Part shown: piece after piece, positions 24,668 to 33,801 of the stretch
How positions within the stretch are numbered: position 1 is the stretch's first letter
How the letters are laid out: every line of letters begins with the position of its first letter
Assembly (NCBI RefSeq): GCF_004358205.1
Contig: NZ_SMYO01000022.1
Span: forward strand, 1-50,570
Source: Bacillus salipaludis
GTDB taxonomy: Bacteria; Bacillota; Bacilli; Bacillales_B; DSM-18226
DNA: 50,570 nucleotides
Direction: 5' to 3'
Notes under the pieces: model-generated
Databases searched by the model: none
Seen by the model: the letters and a program-made list of their open reading frames with translations, nothing else
What the model was told of the DNA's origin: nothing
Made by a program: the position numbers and the translations under genes

Positions 24668-27600
24668 TCTGGTTACTCTCCTTTCCAATCAACTCAAGAA
24701 CATCCTCTTTTGAGTGCGGAGCTAAAATCCGGTACTTGTTATCTTCGATTGCTTCGTCAAATTGACAAACTGATTTATAGGCACAAAATGTACAGGGTGT
24801 TTTATCTTTTAGCTTATATGGTGCGATCTGAACCGCCCCATCAATAATCGAATTTCCCGTTTTTTGATAGAGATTTCGAACATAATGCCGTAAATTTTCA
24901 AATTCATTTATGCTGGCTACTTTGGACTTTTTAGATAAATTTCCATCTTTTTTGATTCCCGCAGAAATAATTTGTGAATCACCGGATTCAAGTGTTTGAT
25001 CCATCAAACGAATGACATTTTGATCACTCAGCATTAACCCGTTCATTTTAAACTTTTTCATAATTTCCTTTTCGATTTCATCGATGGTTAACATTTTTTT
25101 CGTACTAATAAACGGGTTGTGAACATGGAAATAAAGAACACCAGCAGGAGTCGCTTCCATTTCTACCAGCTCTTTTGAATGGGTAATAACGATATCGAGA
25201 TAGGTCAGCATTTGCAATGCAAGCCCATAATAAACTTCGCCTAAATTAACATCTTTTTCACTGGATTTGTAGTCAATTACCCGCAAAAAGACACTTCCGT
25301 TTTCATCTTTTGCTTGATCCACACGGTCAATCCGGCCTGCCAACTCCATTTTCTTTCCATTTTTTAAAGAAAAGCTTAATGGAGGAAGTTCTCCTTTTGT
25401 GCCAAACCCTAACTCTAAGCCAATCGGTGAAAAGCCGCTAACCTTGGCATGTTCACTTAAAACTAAAGAGGCACGGGTAATAATTTGCTCCAATTTTCTT
25501 TTAATATAATGATGGCGTTCAGAGCTCAGTAAAATTTCATTTTGCAGCTTAGGAGCTAAAGTATTAACCGCTTCTTTTGATAAAACTTCACATTGCTGCC
25601 TCGTTAAATTACTCCAAGAAATCTTTTGTTCATTTACGGTATCTGATATATGCTTTAGTGCTGCATGGAATAATTCCCCAATATCAGGTGCTTCCAACCG
25701 GAAGATTTGTCGTTCCCTTAGTTTGAGACCATGCTGGGCAAAATGAGAAAAAGCACATCCATTGAATAATTCCATTCTTGAAACACTTGCCTGAATGGTC
25801 TCTCCGTACAATTCCTCTGCTACATCCTTTGAAAGGTTTACCGTTTGATTGGTGTAAAAAAGGCTGGATAAAATTTTTTCAGCCTGGGCCTTACCTACAC
25901 CTTCTATATAAAAGTTATATACCTTCCACCAAAGAGGAGAAATCGAATAATTCCTCTTCTTTAATTGAAGTTGAGCCGTTAAATAAGACAGTGTTGAAGT
26001 TGGATTTGAAACAAAGCTAAGCTGATCTTCCTCCACCAGCTCCACTGGGTCGTTTACAAAAACATGTTCAACTAATCCTGGGAACATATCTTTTACTCTT
26101 TTAATATAAGAGGAAGGAATAAGTGCTTTTCCCTCGTTATTAGCAAGCGGATAGGTAACATAAAGCAAATCTGACGGGATTGTCAGTGCTTTATAGGCTA
26201 AAAAGTTTTCATCAAGAAGGCGTGTCCTGCTGCTTGGTGCAACCTTGATACCTGCAATCATCAACATTTCTCGTTCATCATCTGCTAGTATTCCTTCATC
26301 CGTTAGTTTTGCAGGCAATACCCCTTCATTAACACCGACCACGAATGCGACCTTGATTTCTGTTAATCTTGATTTCTCCAAGTCTCCGATTAAAACTTGG
26401 TCGATTGCCGGAGGAATAAGAGAAAAACGCAGGGATTCAAATCCTGCTTCTAAAATAGCCGTATACGCTTTTAATGAAATCGGTTCTTCCCCTAGGATTT
26501 CTACGTATTGGTCTAAAAGGTCTATCACTGCATTCCAGACCTGTTCATGTTCCCGCATTTTAACAAGATTGCCTTGTTCCTCTTCAGCCAATTTCCACTT
26601 TTCAAGCTTGGCAGGTACCTCTAATTCTTCTAAATATAAGTAAATGGCTTCACAAAGCCTTCGTCCGGTATCTGCTTTTTTCAAACGTCTAGATAATCGT
26701 AATATAGGGGCAGATACCATAAGTTTCAATTCATTTAATTCCTGTTCAATTTCCTTTTCAGCATCCGTTTGAACTGTTTCTAACTCCAAACCGTAGGAAC
26801 GGCGGTAACTCCACCGCTCTTTTTTCGTCCACTTACTTCCTTTTATACCATAAGCTAGGCAATAGTTTTCGAGTCGGTCCATTTTTTCACGCATTTTATC
26901 GGGATTCTCCTGAAGTGGGTAAAGCAATTCCGTTTTAATTACCCTAAATATTGGCTCATAGCGCCAATACGTTTGAATAACCTCCAGGCTTGAACGAAGG
27001 AATTCGATAAGAGGATGGTTTAACATCGTTCTTTTTTGGTCGATAAAATAAGGAATTTGATGGTCATCAAAGACCGGGACCAAAAGATCATGATAGTCCC
27101 CTCCATTACGGATCACTAAGGCTATATCGCGGTAGCGGTACCCTTTTGTCCGGACCAATTCACGTATTTCTCTCGCAATCCCTTCTATTTCGGCCCGCCT
27201 GCTGACTGCTTGACCAATATGAATCGCCGTTGGCCCTTCATATGGCACAACAGGCCTCTCATCGAACATTTCCTCAAGATGGCGTAAGGACGGTTGATTC
27301 CACTTTTGTTGGTTTTTTAGTAGAATCGGCTCTTCCACCTCTATCCCTTCCGCGCTCGCCATTTCAAAAATAGAATGACAAGCATCAGAAGACAGTCTGA
27401 ATAAATCAAGTTCATCAGGTGCTGCATGAACAGATACATGATCTGTCGTCATCGCAATGGTAACGCTTCGGCAATTCCTCATGAGTTCCTTTATGACAAG
27501 ATATTCCTGTGGTGTAAAGCTGTAAAATCCATCAATATAGATTTCTGCTTCCTTTAGATATCGGGAAGATGTCACTTTTTCTGAAAGGAGGTGAAAATAG

Positions 27601-28145
27601 TCTTCAGAGTCAATGTATTTTCCAAAAACCTCATCTTCAAAATGTTTATAGATAATTTCTAAATCATGTAATTTATCTTGAAGTGCCTTAGCGGATTCAT
27701 TGCCGAGTTTTACTGACCCTTCGATCAGTTCTTCAGGCCGAACACAATACCGCTTAAATTCAATAATCATTTGCTCTAATTGTTGAATAAAGCCTTGTTT
27801 ATCTGCAGCACGCTCGAACAAATTTAATTGTTCCTTTTGTTCTTCAATGATTTTACGAATCAGCATACTCATACCGACATTGCTTAAATGGTATCGGCTG
27901 ATTCCGCCCGTTTCTTGTAAAATTCTCCATGCCAGCCGCGGAAAACTATAAACCTGGGCTCGAATCGTACCGCCAATTTGCGGATCTCTTGCTAAATGAT
28001 ACTCCGATAAAAACGTCATTTGCTCGGGAACAATGTAAATAATTGGTTTACCCATTGGATTTTCCATTAAGCGATCTCGTATTTCGTTTAAACACAGCGA
28101 TGTTTTGCCGCTTCCAGACCGCCCGATGATCATTCTTACTGACAT
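24660..28145 (-). CDS. addB: ATP-dependent helicase/deoxyribonuclease subunit AddB
   Basis: The 1161-residue partner of AddA has Walker A (GRSGSGKT at 8-15), an inactive-helicase-type middle region and a C-terminal nuclease domain (GRIDRVD, VIDYKSS). Four cysteines for the 4Fe-4S staple are visible: one in GCAFSHFA and three in CTFCAYKSVCQF. GGAGGT precedes the ATG. It is the first gene of the addBA unit. Confidence 0.96.
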   Translation of the reverse strand: MSVRMIIGRSGSGKTSLCLNEIRDRLMENPMGKPIIYIVPEQMTFLSEYHLARDPQIGGTIRAQVYSFPRLAWRILQETGGISRYHLSNVGMSMLIRKIIEEQKEQLNLFERAADKQGFIQQLEQMIIEFKRYCVRPEELIEGSVKLGNESAKALQDKLHDLEIIYKHFEDEVFGKYIDSEDYFHLLSEKVTSSRYLKEAEIYIDGFYSFTPQEYLVIKELMRNCRSVTIAMTTDHVSVHAAPDELDLFRLSSDACHSIFEMASAEGIEVEEPILLKNQQKWNQPSLRHLEEMFDERPVVPYEGPTAIHIGQAVSRRAEIEGIAREIRELVRTKGYRYRDIALVIRNGGDYHDLLVPVFDDHQIPYFIDQKRTMLNHPLIEFLRSSLEVIQTYWRYEPIFRVIKTELLYPLQENPDKMREKMDRLENYCLAYGIKGSKWTKKERWSYRRSYGLELETVQTDAEKEIEQELNELKLMVSAPILRLSRRLKKADTGRRLCEAIYLYLEELEVPAKLEKWKLAEEEQGNLVKMREHEQVWNAVIDLLDQYVEILGEEPISLKAYTAILEAGFESLRFSLIPPAIDQVLIGDLEKSRLTEIKVAFVVGVNEGVLPAKLTDEGILADDEREMLMIAGIKVAPSSRTRLLDENFLAYKALTIPSDLLYVTYPLANNEGKALIPSSYIKRVKDMFPGLVEHVFVNDPVELVEEDQLSFVSNPTSTLSYLTAQLQLKKRNYSISPLWWKVYNFYIEGVGKAQAEKILSSLFYTNQTVNLSKDVAEELYGETIQASVSRMELFNGCAFSHFAQHGLKLRERQIFRLEAPDIGELFHAALKHISDTVNEQKISWSNLTRQQCEVLSKEAVNTLAPKLQNEILLSSERHHYIKRKLEQIITRASLVLSEHAKVSGFSPIGLELGFGTKGELPPLSFSLKNGKKMELAGRIDRVDQAKDENGSVFLRVIDYKSSEKDVNLGEVYYGLALQMLTYLDIVITHSKELVEMEATPAGVLYFHVHNPFISTKKMLTIDEIEKEIMKKFKMNGLMLSDQNVIRLMDQTLESGDSQIISAGIKKDGNLSKKSKVASINEFENLRHYVRNLYQKTGNSIIDGAVQIAPYKLKDKTPCTFCAYKSVCQFDEAIEDNKYRILAPHSKEDVLELIGKESNQNE

Positions 28146-28256
28146 GTACGGACCTCCATTCGCTAATCTCTCTGTTTTTCATTTTATCACGAAATGGGCA
28201 CAAACGTTTGGAATTACGTCCGTTTTATGCAACCAAAAATGGTAAAAAATTCGCAG

Positions 28257-28283
28257 CAAAAAAAGAGCATGCTAACATGCTCC
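28257..28283 (-). terminator. Terminator of the LCP-yhjE-sipV unit
   Basis: GAGCATG / CATGCTC with a CTAA loop, followed on the minus strand by seven T. Confidence 0.85.
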
Positions 28284-28300
28284 CTGCTTAAAGTTTTATT

Positions 28301-28855
28301 TTAAAAATGGACATCCATTTCGTTTAATGGCCAGTAGCGTAAATCCACTTTGCCAACCACTTGATTGACTGAGATGAAGCCAAAATGGCGGCTGTCCCAG
28401 CTGCCTAATCGATTATCGCCAAGAACGAATAGCTTACCGGCAGGCACTGTATTTACCCCGGTAATTTCTTTTAATGTAAAATCACCTGTTAATTTTACTC
28501 CTGGGTTTTTTTGTTTATAAATATCTAAAAATGACTCCTTATACTTTTTTCCATTTACATATAAATGATCATCACGATAAACAATTTTATCCCCTGGCAA
28601 TCCAATGATACGTTTGACGAAATCTTCCTTTTGATTGGCATGAAAGACGATCACGTCAAATCGGTTTAGATCTCCAATTTGGTAACCAAGCTTATTCACA
28701 ACAAGTTTGTTCCCGTCCTGAAGAGTTGGCATCATTGACTCCCCTTCAACTATGTAGTTTGAAAAGAAAAATGTCCGAATAAAAGCAAAAATAATGATTC
28801 CAATTGCAAAAGCCTTAATCCATTCCACGCCTTCCTTTTTCCATTCAATCTTCAT
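28301..28855 (-). CDS. sipV: Type I signal peptidase (SipV-like)
   Basis: The 184-residue enzyme has an N-terminal membrane anchor (IKAFAIGIIIFAFIRTFFF) and the Ser/Lys dyad: Ser in GESMMPTL, Lys in VKRIIGLPGD. The GDNRLGSWDSRHFG box is also present. It cleaves secretory signal peptides at the outer face of the membrane. GGAGGAG lies 5 bases before the ATG at 28855. Frames extending to 28909 overlap yhjE and have no better site. It follows yhjE with an 11-base overlap, as in B. subtilis yhjE-sipV. Confidence 0.92.
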   Translation of the reverse strand: MKIEWKKEGVEWIKAFAIGIIIFAFIRTFFFSNYIVEGESMMPTLQDGNKLVVNKLGYQIGDLNRFDVIVFHANQKEDFVKRIIGLPGDKIVYRDDHLYVNGKKYKESFLDIYKQKNPGVKLTGDFTLKEITGVNTVPAGKLFVLGDNRLGSWDSRHFGFISVNQVVGKVDLRYWPLNEMDVHF

Positions 28856-29504
28856 TGAAACTCCTCCATCGATCCAATCCCTCTTTTTCCCCATTATGGT
28901 CATTTTCAATTCTTCTATTCAATCTTACTTCAATTCTTTTTCCAACATACCAAAGAATGAAAATTACGCCCACTACAATAATCGTTCGGTAAGGCTTCGT
29001 AATGAGTGAATGGAGATCATAGCCAACAAAACTAATGGTAAAAATCATCACCATTTTCCCAATAAAAACGGCTAGCATATATTGATACATACTAATTTTA
29101 GATAGACCGGCAACAATATTTACCAAGGCCGATGGTGTAAAGGGGAAACAAAGAAGTATAAATAGCGGGCCAAATCCGTGACGGTCTACCCAATCCATTA
29201 ATTTGCGAACTTTTGGATGTTTTGGTAGAAAAGATAATAAACGCCTTTGCCCAAATCTTCTGATAACGAAAAAAAGCAGTAATGCACCAACACAAGCACC
29301 AAGCCAAGAAAATAAAAATCCCCACCATAATCCAAAAGCACTTGCATTGGCCATTACAAATAAAAAAAGTGGCAAGAATGGCAAAAAGGCTTCAAGCATT
29401 GGAAGCAATATCCCCGGCAACGGGCCAAGTGAACGATATTGCTTTATTAAATCCATGATATTATCGAGTGAAAACCACTCCTTTATCATCTCAAAATCCA
29501 TCAT
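28845..29504 (-). CDS. yhjE: TVP38/TMEM64 (DedA-like) membrane protein YhjE
   Basis: The 219-residue protein has five or six hydrophobic helices and the SNARE-associated/VTT-domain pattern (FVMANASAFGLWWGFLFSWLG; CFPFTPSALVNIVAGLSKIS). Such proteins are implicated in lipid scrambling or carrier recycling. The start has AGGAG and two candidate ATGs, and the first is listed. It is translationally overlapped with sipV and lies 30 bases downstream of the LCP gene. Confidence 0.88.
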   Translation of the reverse strand: MMDFEMIKEWFSLDNIMDLIKQYRSLGPLPGILLPMLEAFLPFLPLFLFVMANASAFGLWWGFLFSWLGACVGALLLFFVIRRFGQRRLLSFLPKHPKVRKLMDWVDRHGFGPLFILLCFPFTPSALVNIVAGLSKISMYQYMLAVFIGKMVMIFTISFVGYDLHSLITKPYRTIIVVGVIFILWYVGKRIEVRLNRRIENDHNGEKEGLDRWRSFNED

Positions 29505-29534
29505 ACCTCTCCTCTTTGCCGAACCTTGCTAATT

Positions 29535-30467
29535 CTATTTTTTAATAAATTGGTGAAGGGCCTCCCGATTTTTAGCAACATCAATGGCTAATACCGCTCC
29601 TTCTCCATAAATCCGTTGATTGGTATAACTATTGTCCACGGGAATCCTTAAGGTCTCAACAGGACCTTCCCTTTTGGAGAAATAATTTGTTGACATAAAT
29701 ATTATATCGGATGTTTTCATGTTTGTATTGATATATGGTGTAATTACACCAATTAATTTTGGTATTTTCGGAATTGTGTTTATGCTTGTCAGCTGATCTC
29801 CAATTGCTTTCACTGCCTGCTGTTGCCGTTTTACGCGTCCAAAATCTCCAATCGCATCATGGCGGAAACGAACATAGCCCAGCATTTCCTTTCCGTTTAG
29901 TCTTTGAACCCCCGGTTTAAGCGATACTCCAATATTTTTTGACATGGCCTTTTCAACATCAATCTTTACACCATCTGGAAACGCCTCATCAATTAATTGA
30001 ACAAATCCTTGAAAATGGACGATCGCATAGTATTGTAGATCAATATCGAAATTTTCTTTAATCGTTTTCCTCATCAAATCAGGGCCGCCACGAGCAAACG
30101 CAGAGTTAATTTTATGTTTACCATAGCCCGGAATATCTATATAACTATCCCTCATAATGGAAGTAAGTTTATATGTTCCTTTATTTTCATTATAATGGGC
30201 AATCATGATGGTATCAGCTCTTGATACTTCATTCCCTCTTGCATCACTGCCCAGCATGAGAATGTTTGTATCCCCGTATTGGTCCTTTTTCCCATCAAAG
30301 GTATAAACTACTTTATCTGTTTTGCTTACTTTTTTTAATGATTGGTTCACTCCTTGTTTATATTGGTAATAAGAATAGCCTGTACCGGCTATCAGCAATA
30401 CAAGGATTACCATCAGAACAGAACGCCATTTTCCTTTTTTCTTTTTCTGATTTTGTTCATATCTCAT
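29535..30467 (-). CDS. LytR-CpsA-Psr (LCP) family cell-wall glycopolymer ligase
   Basis: The 310-residue protein has a short cytoplasmic Lys-rich start, one membrane helix (about 17-35) and an extracellular LCP domain. The LMLGSDAR motif, SIMRDSYIDIPGYGKHKINS, and the conserved Arg residues in VRFRHDAIGDFGRVKRQQQ are present. LCP enzymes attach teichoic acids or other polymers to peptidoglycan using undecaprenyl-linked donors. It heads the LCP-yhjE-sipV unit. Which polymer it handles is unknown. Confidence 0.9.
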   Translation of the reverse strand: MRYEQNQKKKKGKWRSVLMVILVLLIAGTGYSYYQYKQGVNQSLKKVSKTDKVVYTFDGKKDQYGDTNILMLGSDARGNEVSRADTIMIAHYNENKGTYKLTSIMRDSYIDIPGYGKHKINSAFARGGPDLMRKTIKENFDIDLQYYAIVHFQGFVQLIDEAFPDGVKIDVEKAMSKNIGVSLKPGVQRLNGKEMLGYVRFRHDAIGDFGRVKRQQQAVKAIGDQLTSINTIPKIPKLIGVITPYINTNMKTSDIIFMSTNYFSKREGPVETLRIPVDNSYTNQRIYGEGAVLAIDVAKNREALHQFIKK

Positions 30468-30657
30468 TCATCCATCACCCATCCTAGTTAAATTTTCCCA
30501 CCTATATAGACGCTTGTACCAAAACACAAGTTTCTTCTATCTTCATTTTCCCCTACTCGATACCCTTCTATAAAAAACTTTCTTAAAGATTTCCTAACGA
30601 AAAAAAACAGCATATGAAAACGAAGCGGTTGTAAGTACAGCATCCTTAGAGAGCCTA

Positions 30658-30702
30658 TTGCCTTTTCATATCTTTTTTTATAAAATATAGGAACAAACGT
30701 TC
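30658..30702 (+). promoter_or_regulatory. SOS (LexA) box overlapping the yhjD promoter
   Basis: TTGCCT and TAAAAT are spaced by 17 bases (30658-30663 and 30681-30686). Just downstream, GAACAAACGTTC (30691-30702) matches the Bacillus LexA core GAAC-N4-GTTC. As I recall, yhjD of B. subtilis is in the LexA regulon, which supports this. Box placement at the start site suits repression. Confidence 0.75.
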
Positions 30703-30733
30703 GAATCAAATAACAGGAAGGAGCTTAAATCAA

Positions 30734-31099
30734 ATGACAAGAATTCCTGAAGAAGACCGTAATATTATGGAGAAAGCCATTTACTTACCAATGGTTTTAA
30801 TTATCTTAAACCGGGATTTAAGCGTAGTGGAAAAGAGTCCTTTTAAATTAAAAAAACCTTATTTGGGATTAATTGAGGAAACGATGAAAGAGGTCCAAAG
30901 AGAATTGGCAGAGGCTAAACAATATATGAAAAAGAATAAACTCCAAGTAACCGAAACAAAACGGGACGATGCCTTTACGATGTATCTGTTCTTATATAAG
31001 GGCTATGAAGAAAGCCATAGTTACTTTAATCCAAGAATCCGAAATAAAGTTCAAGAGTTAATCGAGCTCTATTTTTTAAAAAAGCACTCGGCCCGTTAG
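30734..31099 (+). CDS. yhjD: YhjD-like protein, SOS-boxed
   Basis: The 121-residue soluble, helix-rich protein (MTRIPEEDRNIMEKAIYLPM start) resembles B. subtilis YhjD in length and position. No catalytic motif. Function unknown. GGAAGGAG lies 10 bases before the ATG. The upstream promoter carries a LexA box, so it should be induced by DNA damage. It is convergent with comK and no terminator is evident between them. Confidence 0.8.
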   Translation: MTRIPEEDRNIMEKAIYLPMVLIILNRDLSVVEKSPFKLKKPYLGLIEETMKEVQRELAEAKQYMKKNKLQVTETKRDDAFTMYLFLYKGYEESHSYFNPRIRNKVQELIELYFLKKHSAR

Positions 31100-31112
31100 A
31101 TTTGCGCTATGT

Positions 31113-31682
31113 TTAATTTTTTGTAAAAAGATCTTCACCATATTTTCGGGTGTTTTCTGAGGCCTCCATCGAAACTGGTTTTTGCATCAAATAAAATGAT
31201 TTTCTATCATTAAATTCAATTCTTTGCATTAACTTTGTTCTTAAAAAAGATGTTCTTAATAATTGATTGTCAATCGTGCTATAAGGAACTGGAAATAAGT
31301 GTGCCTGTTTATTGCGAAAGGTAATGAGTGTTTGCTGATTGGAAATACGGCGATGTTCCTTTACATGATCATGTGAAATCCAAATGCATTCAGGACGGGT
31401 CGGTGATGTAGTTGGGAAAAAATAGAGGCGGTTGGACGGTTCAATCGCGATTGGAATTTTATGTGTAATCCCAATGAGTTGTCTTGTTCCTTTCTTCCGG
31501 CTTTCGTAATCACAGCCAAAATAATCACAGCTTTTTTTAATTATATCCAAAGGCTTAAATGGAGAAAGAAACTCATCCTCTTCCTCAAAAATTTGTGAAT
31601 ATATTTTACTGCCATACTCTACAGGCCGAATAAACATGGTACCAGAATTAATTTCATATTCTTCAATCTGATTTTGCTTCAA
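31113..31682 (-). CDS. comK: Competence transcription factor ComK, TTG start
   Basis: The product matches ComK, the master activator of the DNA-uptake genes. Conserved segments such as KSCDYFGCDYESRKKGT, HKIPIAIEPSNRLYFFPT and CIWISHDHVKEH align with B. subtilis ComK over its length. The frame is open from a TTG at 31691, but the GGGGAG site touches that codon. At 9 bases the next TTG (31682) is well placed, giving 189 residues. A weak start codon would limit basal ComK. The DNA uptake genes are not in the window. Confidence 0.92.
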   Translation of the reverse strand: MKQNQIEEYEINSGTMFIRPVEYGSKIYSQIFEEEDEFLSPFKPLDIIKKSCDYFGCDYESRKKGTRQLIGITHKIPIAIEPSNRLYFFPTTSPTRPECIWISHDHVKEHRRISNQQTLITFRNKQAHLFPVPYSTIDNQLLRTSFLRTKLMQRIEFNDRKSFYLMQKPVSMEASENTRKYGEDLFTKN

Positions 31683-31873
31683 TACTGCCAACTCCCCATT
31701 ATTCTATTTTTTCCATCATATCATGTTCATTTGCCAATATCTTGATTTTTTCGAATCGTTACCAAATTGGTCACAATTAATGTCAAGAAGATTATTTCTG
31801 AAGATTATAAATATTTGTTTGATTTTATCTGAAAAAATCCATATAATAAAAAAAAGCATCAGGGGTGATTTTC

Positions 31874-32107
31874 ATGAATGAAAAATCCTACACGGAATTA
31901 ATGAAAATTGGTGCCATGAAACGTCAAAAGAAAGAAAATTACGTTCAGGATTTGTACATTGAAATGCTCCTAGCAGAAGTCCAATTAAACATTGAAAAGG
32001 AAAAGCTGTTAAAAAAAATTGACTGTGCCATTGATCATCGGGACAAAAAGGCATTTTTCTTATTATCCGGCCAGCTTAGAGAGCTTAATAAGCGATTTGG
32101 AACTTAA
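31874..32107 (+). CDS. IDEAL-domain small protein
   Basis: The 77-residue hydrophilic protein (MNEKSYTELMKIGAMKRQKK start) ends with an IDEAL-type helical segment: LLAEVQLNIEKEKLLKKID, then AIDHRDKKAFFLLSGQL. IDEAL domains occur in several Bacillus regulators and small proteins of unknown mechanism. GGGGTGA precedes the ATG at 31874. It is divergent from comK, and any regulatory link is inference. Confidence 0.8.
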   Translation: MNEKSYTELMKIGAMKRQKKENYVQDLYIEMLLAEVQLNIEKEKLLKKIDCAIDHRDKKAFFLLSGQLRELNKRFGT

Positions 32108-32114
32108 ATTTTTT

Positions 32115-32147
32115 AAGAGCCGTCCAAAAATGGACGGCTCTTTTTTG
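32115..32147 (+). terminator. Terminator of the IDEAL gene
   Basis: AAGAGCCGTCC pairs with GGACGGCTCTT over an A-rich loop, then T6. Confidence 0.9.
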
Positions 32148-32197
32148 TTCCAAGAACGAAAAGGACTGAAGAAACACATCAGTCCTTAACCAATTTT

Positions 32198-33472
32198 TTA
32201 TTTTATCTGCTTCCGATGTTTGATTTCATATTCTTCGAGCATTGAAATCCGATCTAGCATGGACGGATGATCATAGCGGAATATTTTTACCAAGAGAGGT
32301 GGATTTACTTGGCTTAAGCCTGACTTGGTTAATTCCTGGAAGGAGGTAATGGCGGCCTCCGGATCTTTGGTCATATGAATCGCATAATTGTCCGCACGTG
32401 ACTCTTCATAACGGGAAATAAGGTTTGTAAATGGGCTTGCTGCAAACATTAGGAATGAAATAATCATTAAAAACAACGGCAATGAGCGTATATCCCTCTT
32501 TTCCGGTATCTTCAGTTCAGTTCCCCAACGTTTAATCGCCCAATCCATTATTCGATTGGCTAAATACAATCCCAGCAGTGAAAGCAGCAAATAACCTGCT
32601 ATTCCAAAATAAATATGTTTCTCCACATAGTGGCACATTTCATGTGCCATGATAAATAAAATTTGTCGATCCGATAGTTGATTTAAGGTTGTATCCCAAA
32701 GGACAATCCGCGCATTGGAACCAATCCCCGTTACATATGCATTCATTGAATTTGTTTTTTCCGCCATATTCACTTCAAAAACATGTTTTGCCGGTATGTG
32801 AGCTTTATCAGCCATCGTTAATATTTTTGTTTCAAGTTCCTTATTTTTCAAGGGATAGAAGTCATTATACAATGGGTCAATCACAACCGGCTGTAAGAAC
32901 ATCATAAATAATGTAAAAGGAATGGATAACAGCCAAGCATAGAACCACCAGCGCTTGCTTTTTTTCATCAGCCAATATATGACTGGAACAATAATCAGCC
33001 ATGTCCCATAATTAATCCAAAAGTCAATTAATTCATCCTTCATCCACGATGGGAAGGTTTGCGTCGAGATGTGATAGGTTTTTGATAAGGAATAGCTTAT
33101 ATAGCTTAACGGGAAGGTTGCCACATAAGCAAAGAATGATAACCAAATCAGATAAATCGCCGTTTGAAGCAGTTTATACTTAGAAGTGCTTTCCGCCCAG
33201 CGTTTGAAGGCCCTTGAAAAGCCAAATAATAAAATGACAAAGTAGAAAAGCCATTCAAATGGGGTGGATAAGAAAAATAAAAGATTTCTTATCTTCGAAT
33301 ACTCTTCACTCAGCATTAGTTCCCTTCCATTTAGGAAAGTGGCAGGGTCGGCTTTTGACCCTTGATATTCAAAGGGCAGTTTTGTATCGGCAAAATAGAA
33401 TAAGTACCAATAAAAAAACAACCCATATATCACATAGGCCAGAACCGCATAAATCCCCATTTTCCGTACCAT
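32198..33472 (-). CDS. yhfN: M48-family membrane metallopeptidase (YhfN, CAAX protease type)
   Basis: The 424-residue protein has about seven hydrophobic segments and the zinc motif HEMCHYVEKH (HExxH) near residue 276, with a downstream ESRADNYA motif supplying a third ligand. This is the Ste24/CAAX-prenyl-protease architecture. B. subtilis YhfN is the same length. GGAGG lies 7 bases before the ATG. Bacterial targets are unknown; membrane protein quality control is commonly proposed. Confidence 0.9.
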   Translation of the reverse strand: MVRKMGIYAVLAYVIYGLFFYWYLFYFADTKLPFEYQGSKADPATFLNGRELMLSEEYSKIRNLLFFLSTPFEWLFYFVILLFGFSRAFKRWAESTSKYKLLQTAIYLIWLSFFAYVATFPLSYISYSLSKTYHISTQTFPSWMKDELIDFWINYGTWLIIVPVIYWLMKKSKRWWFYAWLLSIPFTLFMMFLQPVVIDPLYNDFYPLKNKELETKILTMADKAHIPAKHVFEVNMAEKTNSMNAYVTGIGSNARIVLWDTTLNQLSDRQILFIMAHEMCHYVEKHIYFGIAGYLLLSLLGLYLANRIMDWAIKRWGTELKIPEKRDIRSLPLFLMIISFLMFAASPFTNLISRYEESRADNYAIHMTKDPEAAITSFQELTKSGLSQVNPPLLVKIFRYDHPSMLDRISMLEEYEIKHRKQIK

Positions 33473-33711
33473 GAATTGTCCTCCTTTTTGTACAACCTCT
33501 CTTTACTTAGTTTAGTTAAAAAGCGCTGTTTTAGAACTGAACATTAAAAAAAGCCTGTTTTTGCCGAATTACATGAGGTAGGAGAATACTTCCAGAACGA
33601 CAATCGACTCTAATTCAACAATTATGACGATCGCACCACAAAAGGCTGCAAGGAAACCTGCAGCTGTTTCCGTCCGTCATTGGACCCCAGTTTAATTTTT
33701 TTACTTTCTAC

Positions 33712-33740
33712 TTGAATACTTAAATTTCTAGCAATATAAT
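33712..33740 (+). promoter_or_regulatory. Promoter of lcfB
   Basis: TTGAAT and TATAAT (33735-33740) are separated by 17 bases, a strong sigma-A promoter. The stretch 33473-33711 upstream shows no gene. Confidence 0.85.
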
Positions 33741-33765
33741 ATATTTAGAAAATTAAAAGAATTAA

Positions 33766-33785
33766 ATGAATGAGTATTCATTCAT
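33766..33785 (+). promoter_or_regulatory. FadR operator upstream of lcfB
   Basis: ATGAATGAGTATTCATTCAT is a near-perfect palindrome and matches the Bacillus FadR consensus WTGAATGAMTANTCATTCAW. It lies between the -10 box and the ribosome binding site, ideal for repression that long-chain acyl-CoA would relieve. lcfB is a FadR target in B. subtilis. Confidence 0.92.
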
Positions 33786-33801
33786 AAAAGGAGGGAACTA
33801 A

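Noticed and set aside
26245..26643. 132-codon frame on the strand opposite addB
   Set aside because: Shadow of a clearly conserved gene, with no ribosome binding site.
28200..28215. Possible LexA box upstream of addB (ACAAACGTTTGG)
   Set aside because: It lacks the GAAC and GTTC halves, so it does not meet the Bacillus LexA core.
30488..30657. Possible small RNA or gene between LCP and yhjD
   Set aside because: No frame with a ribosome binding site and no clear structure; only the yhjD promoter is supported.
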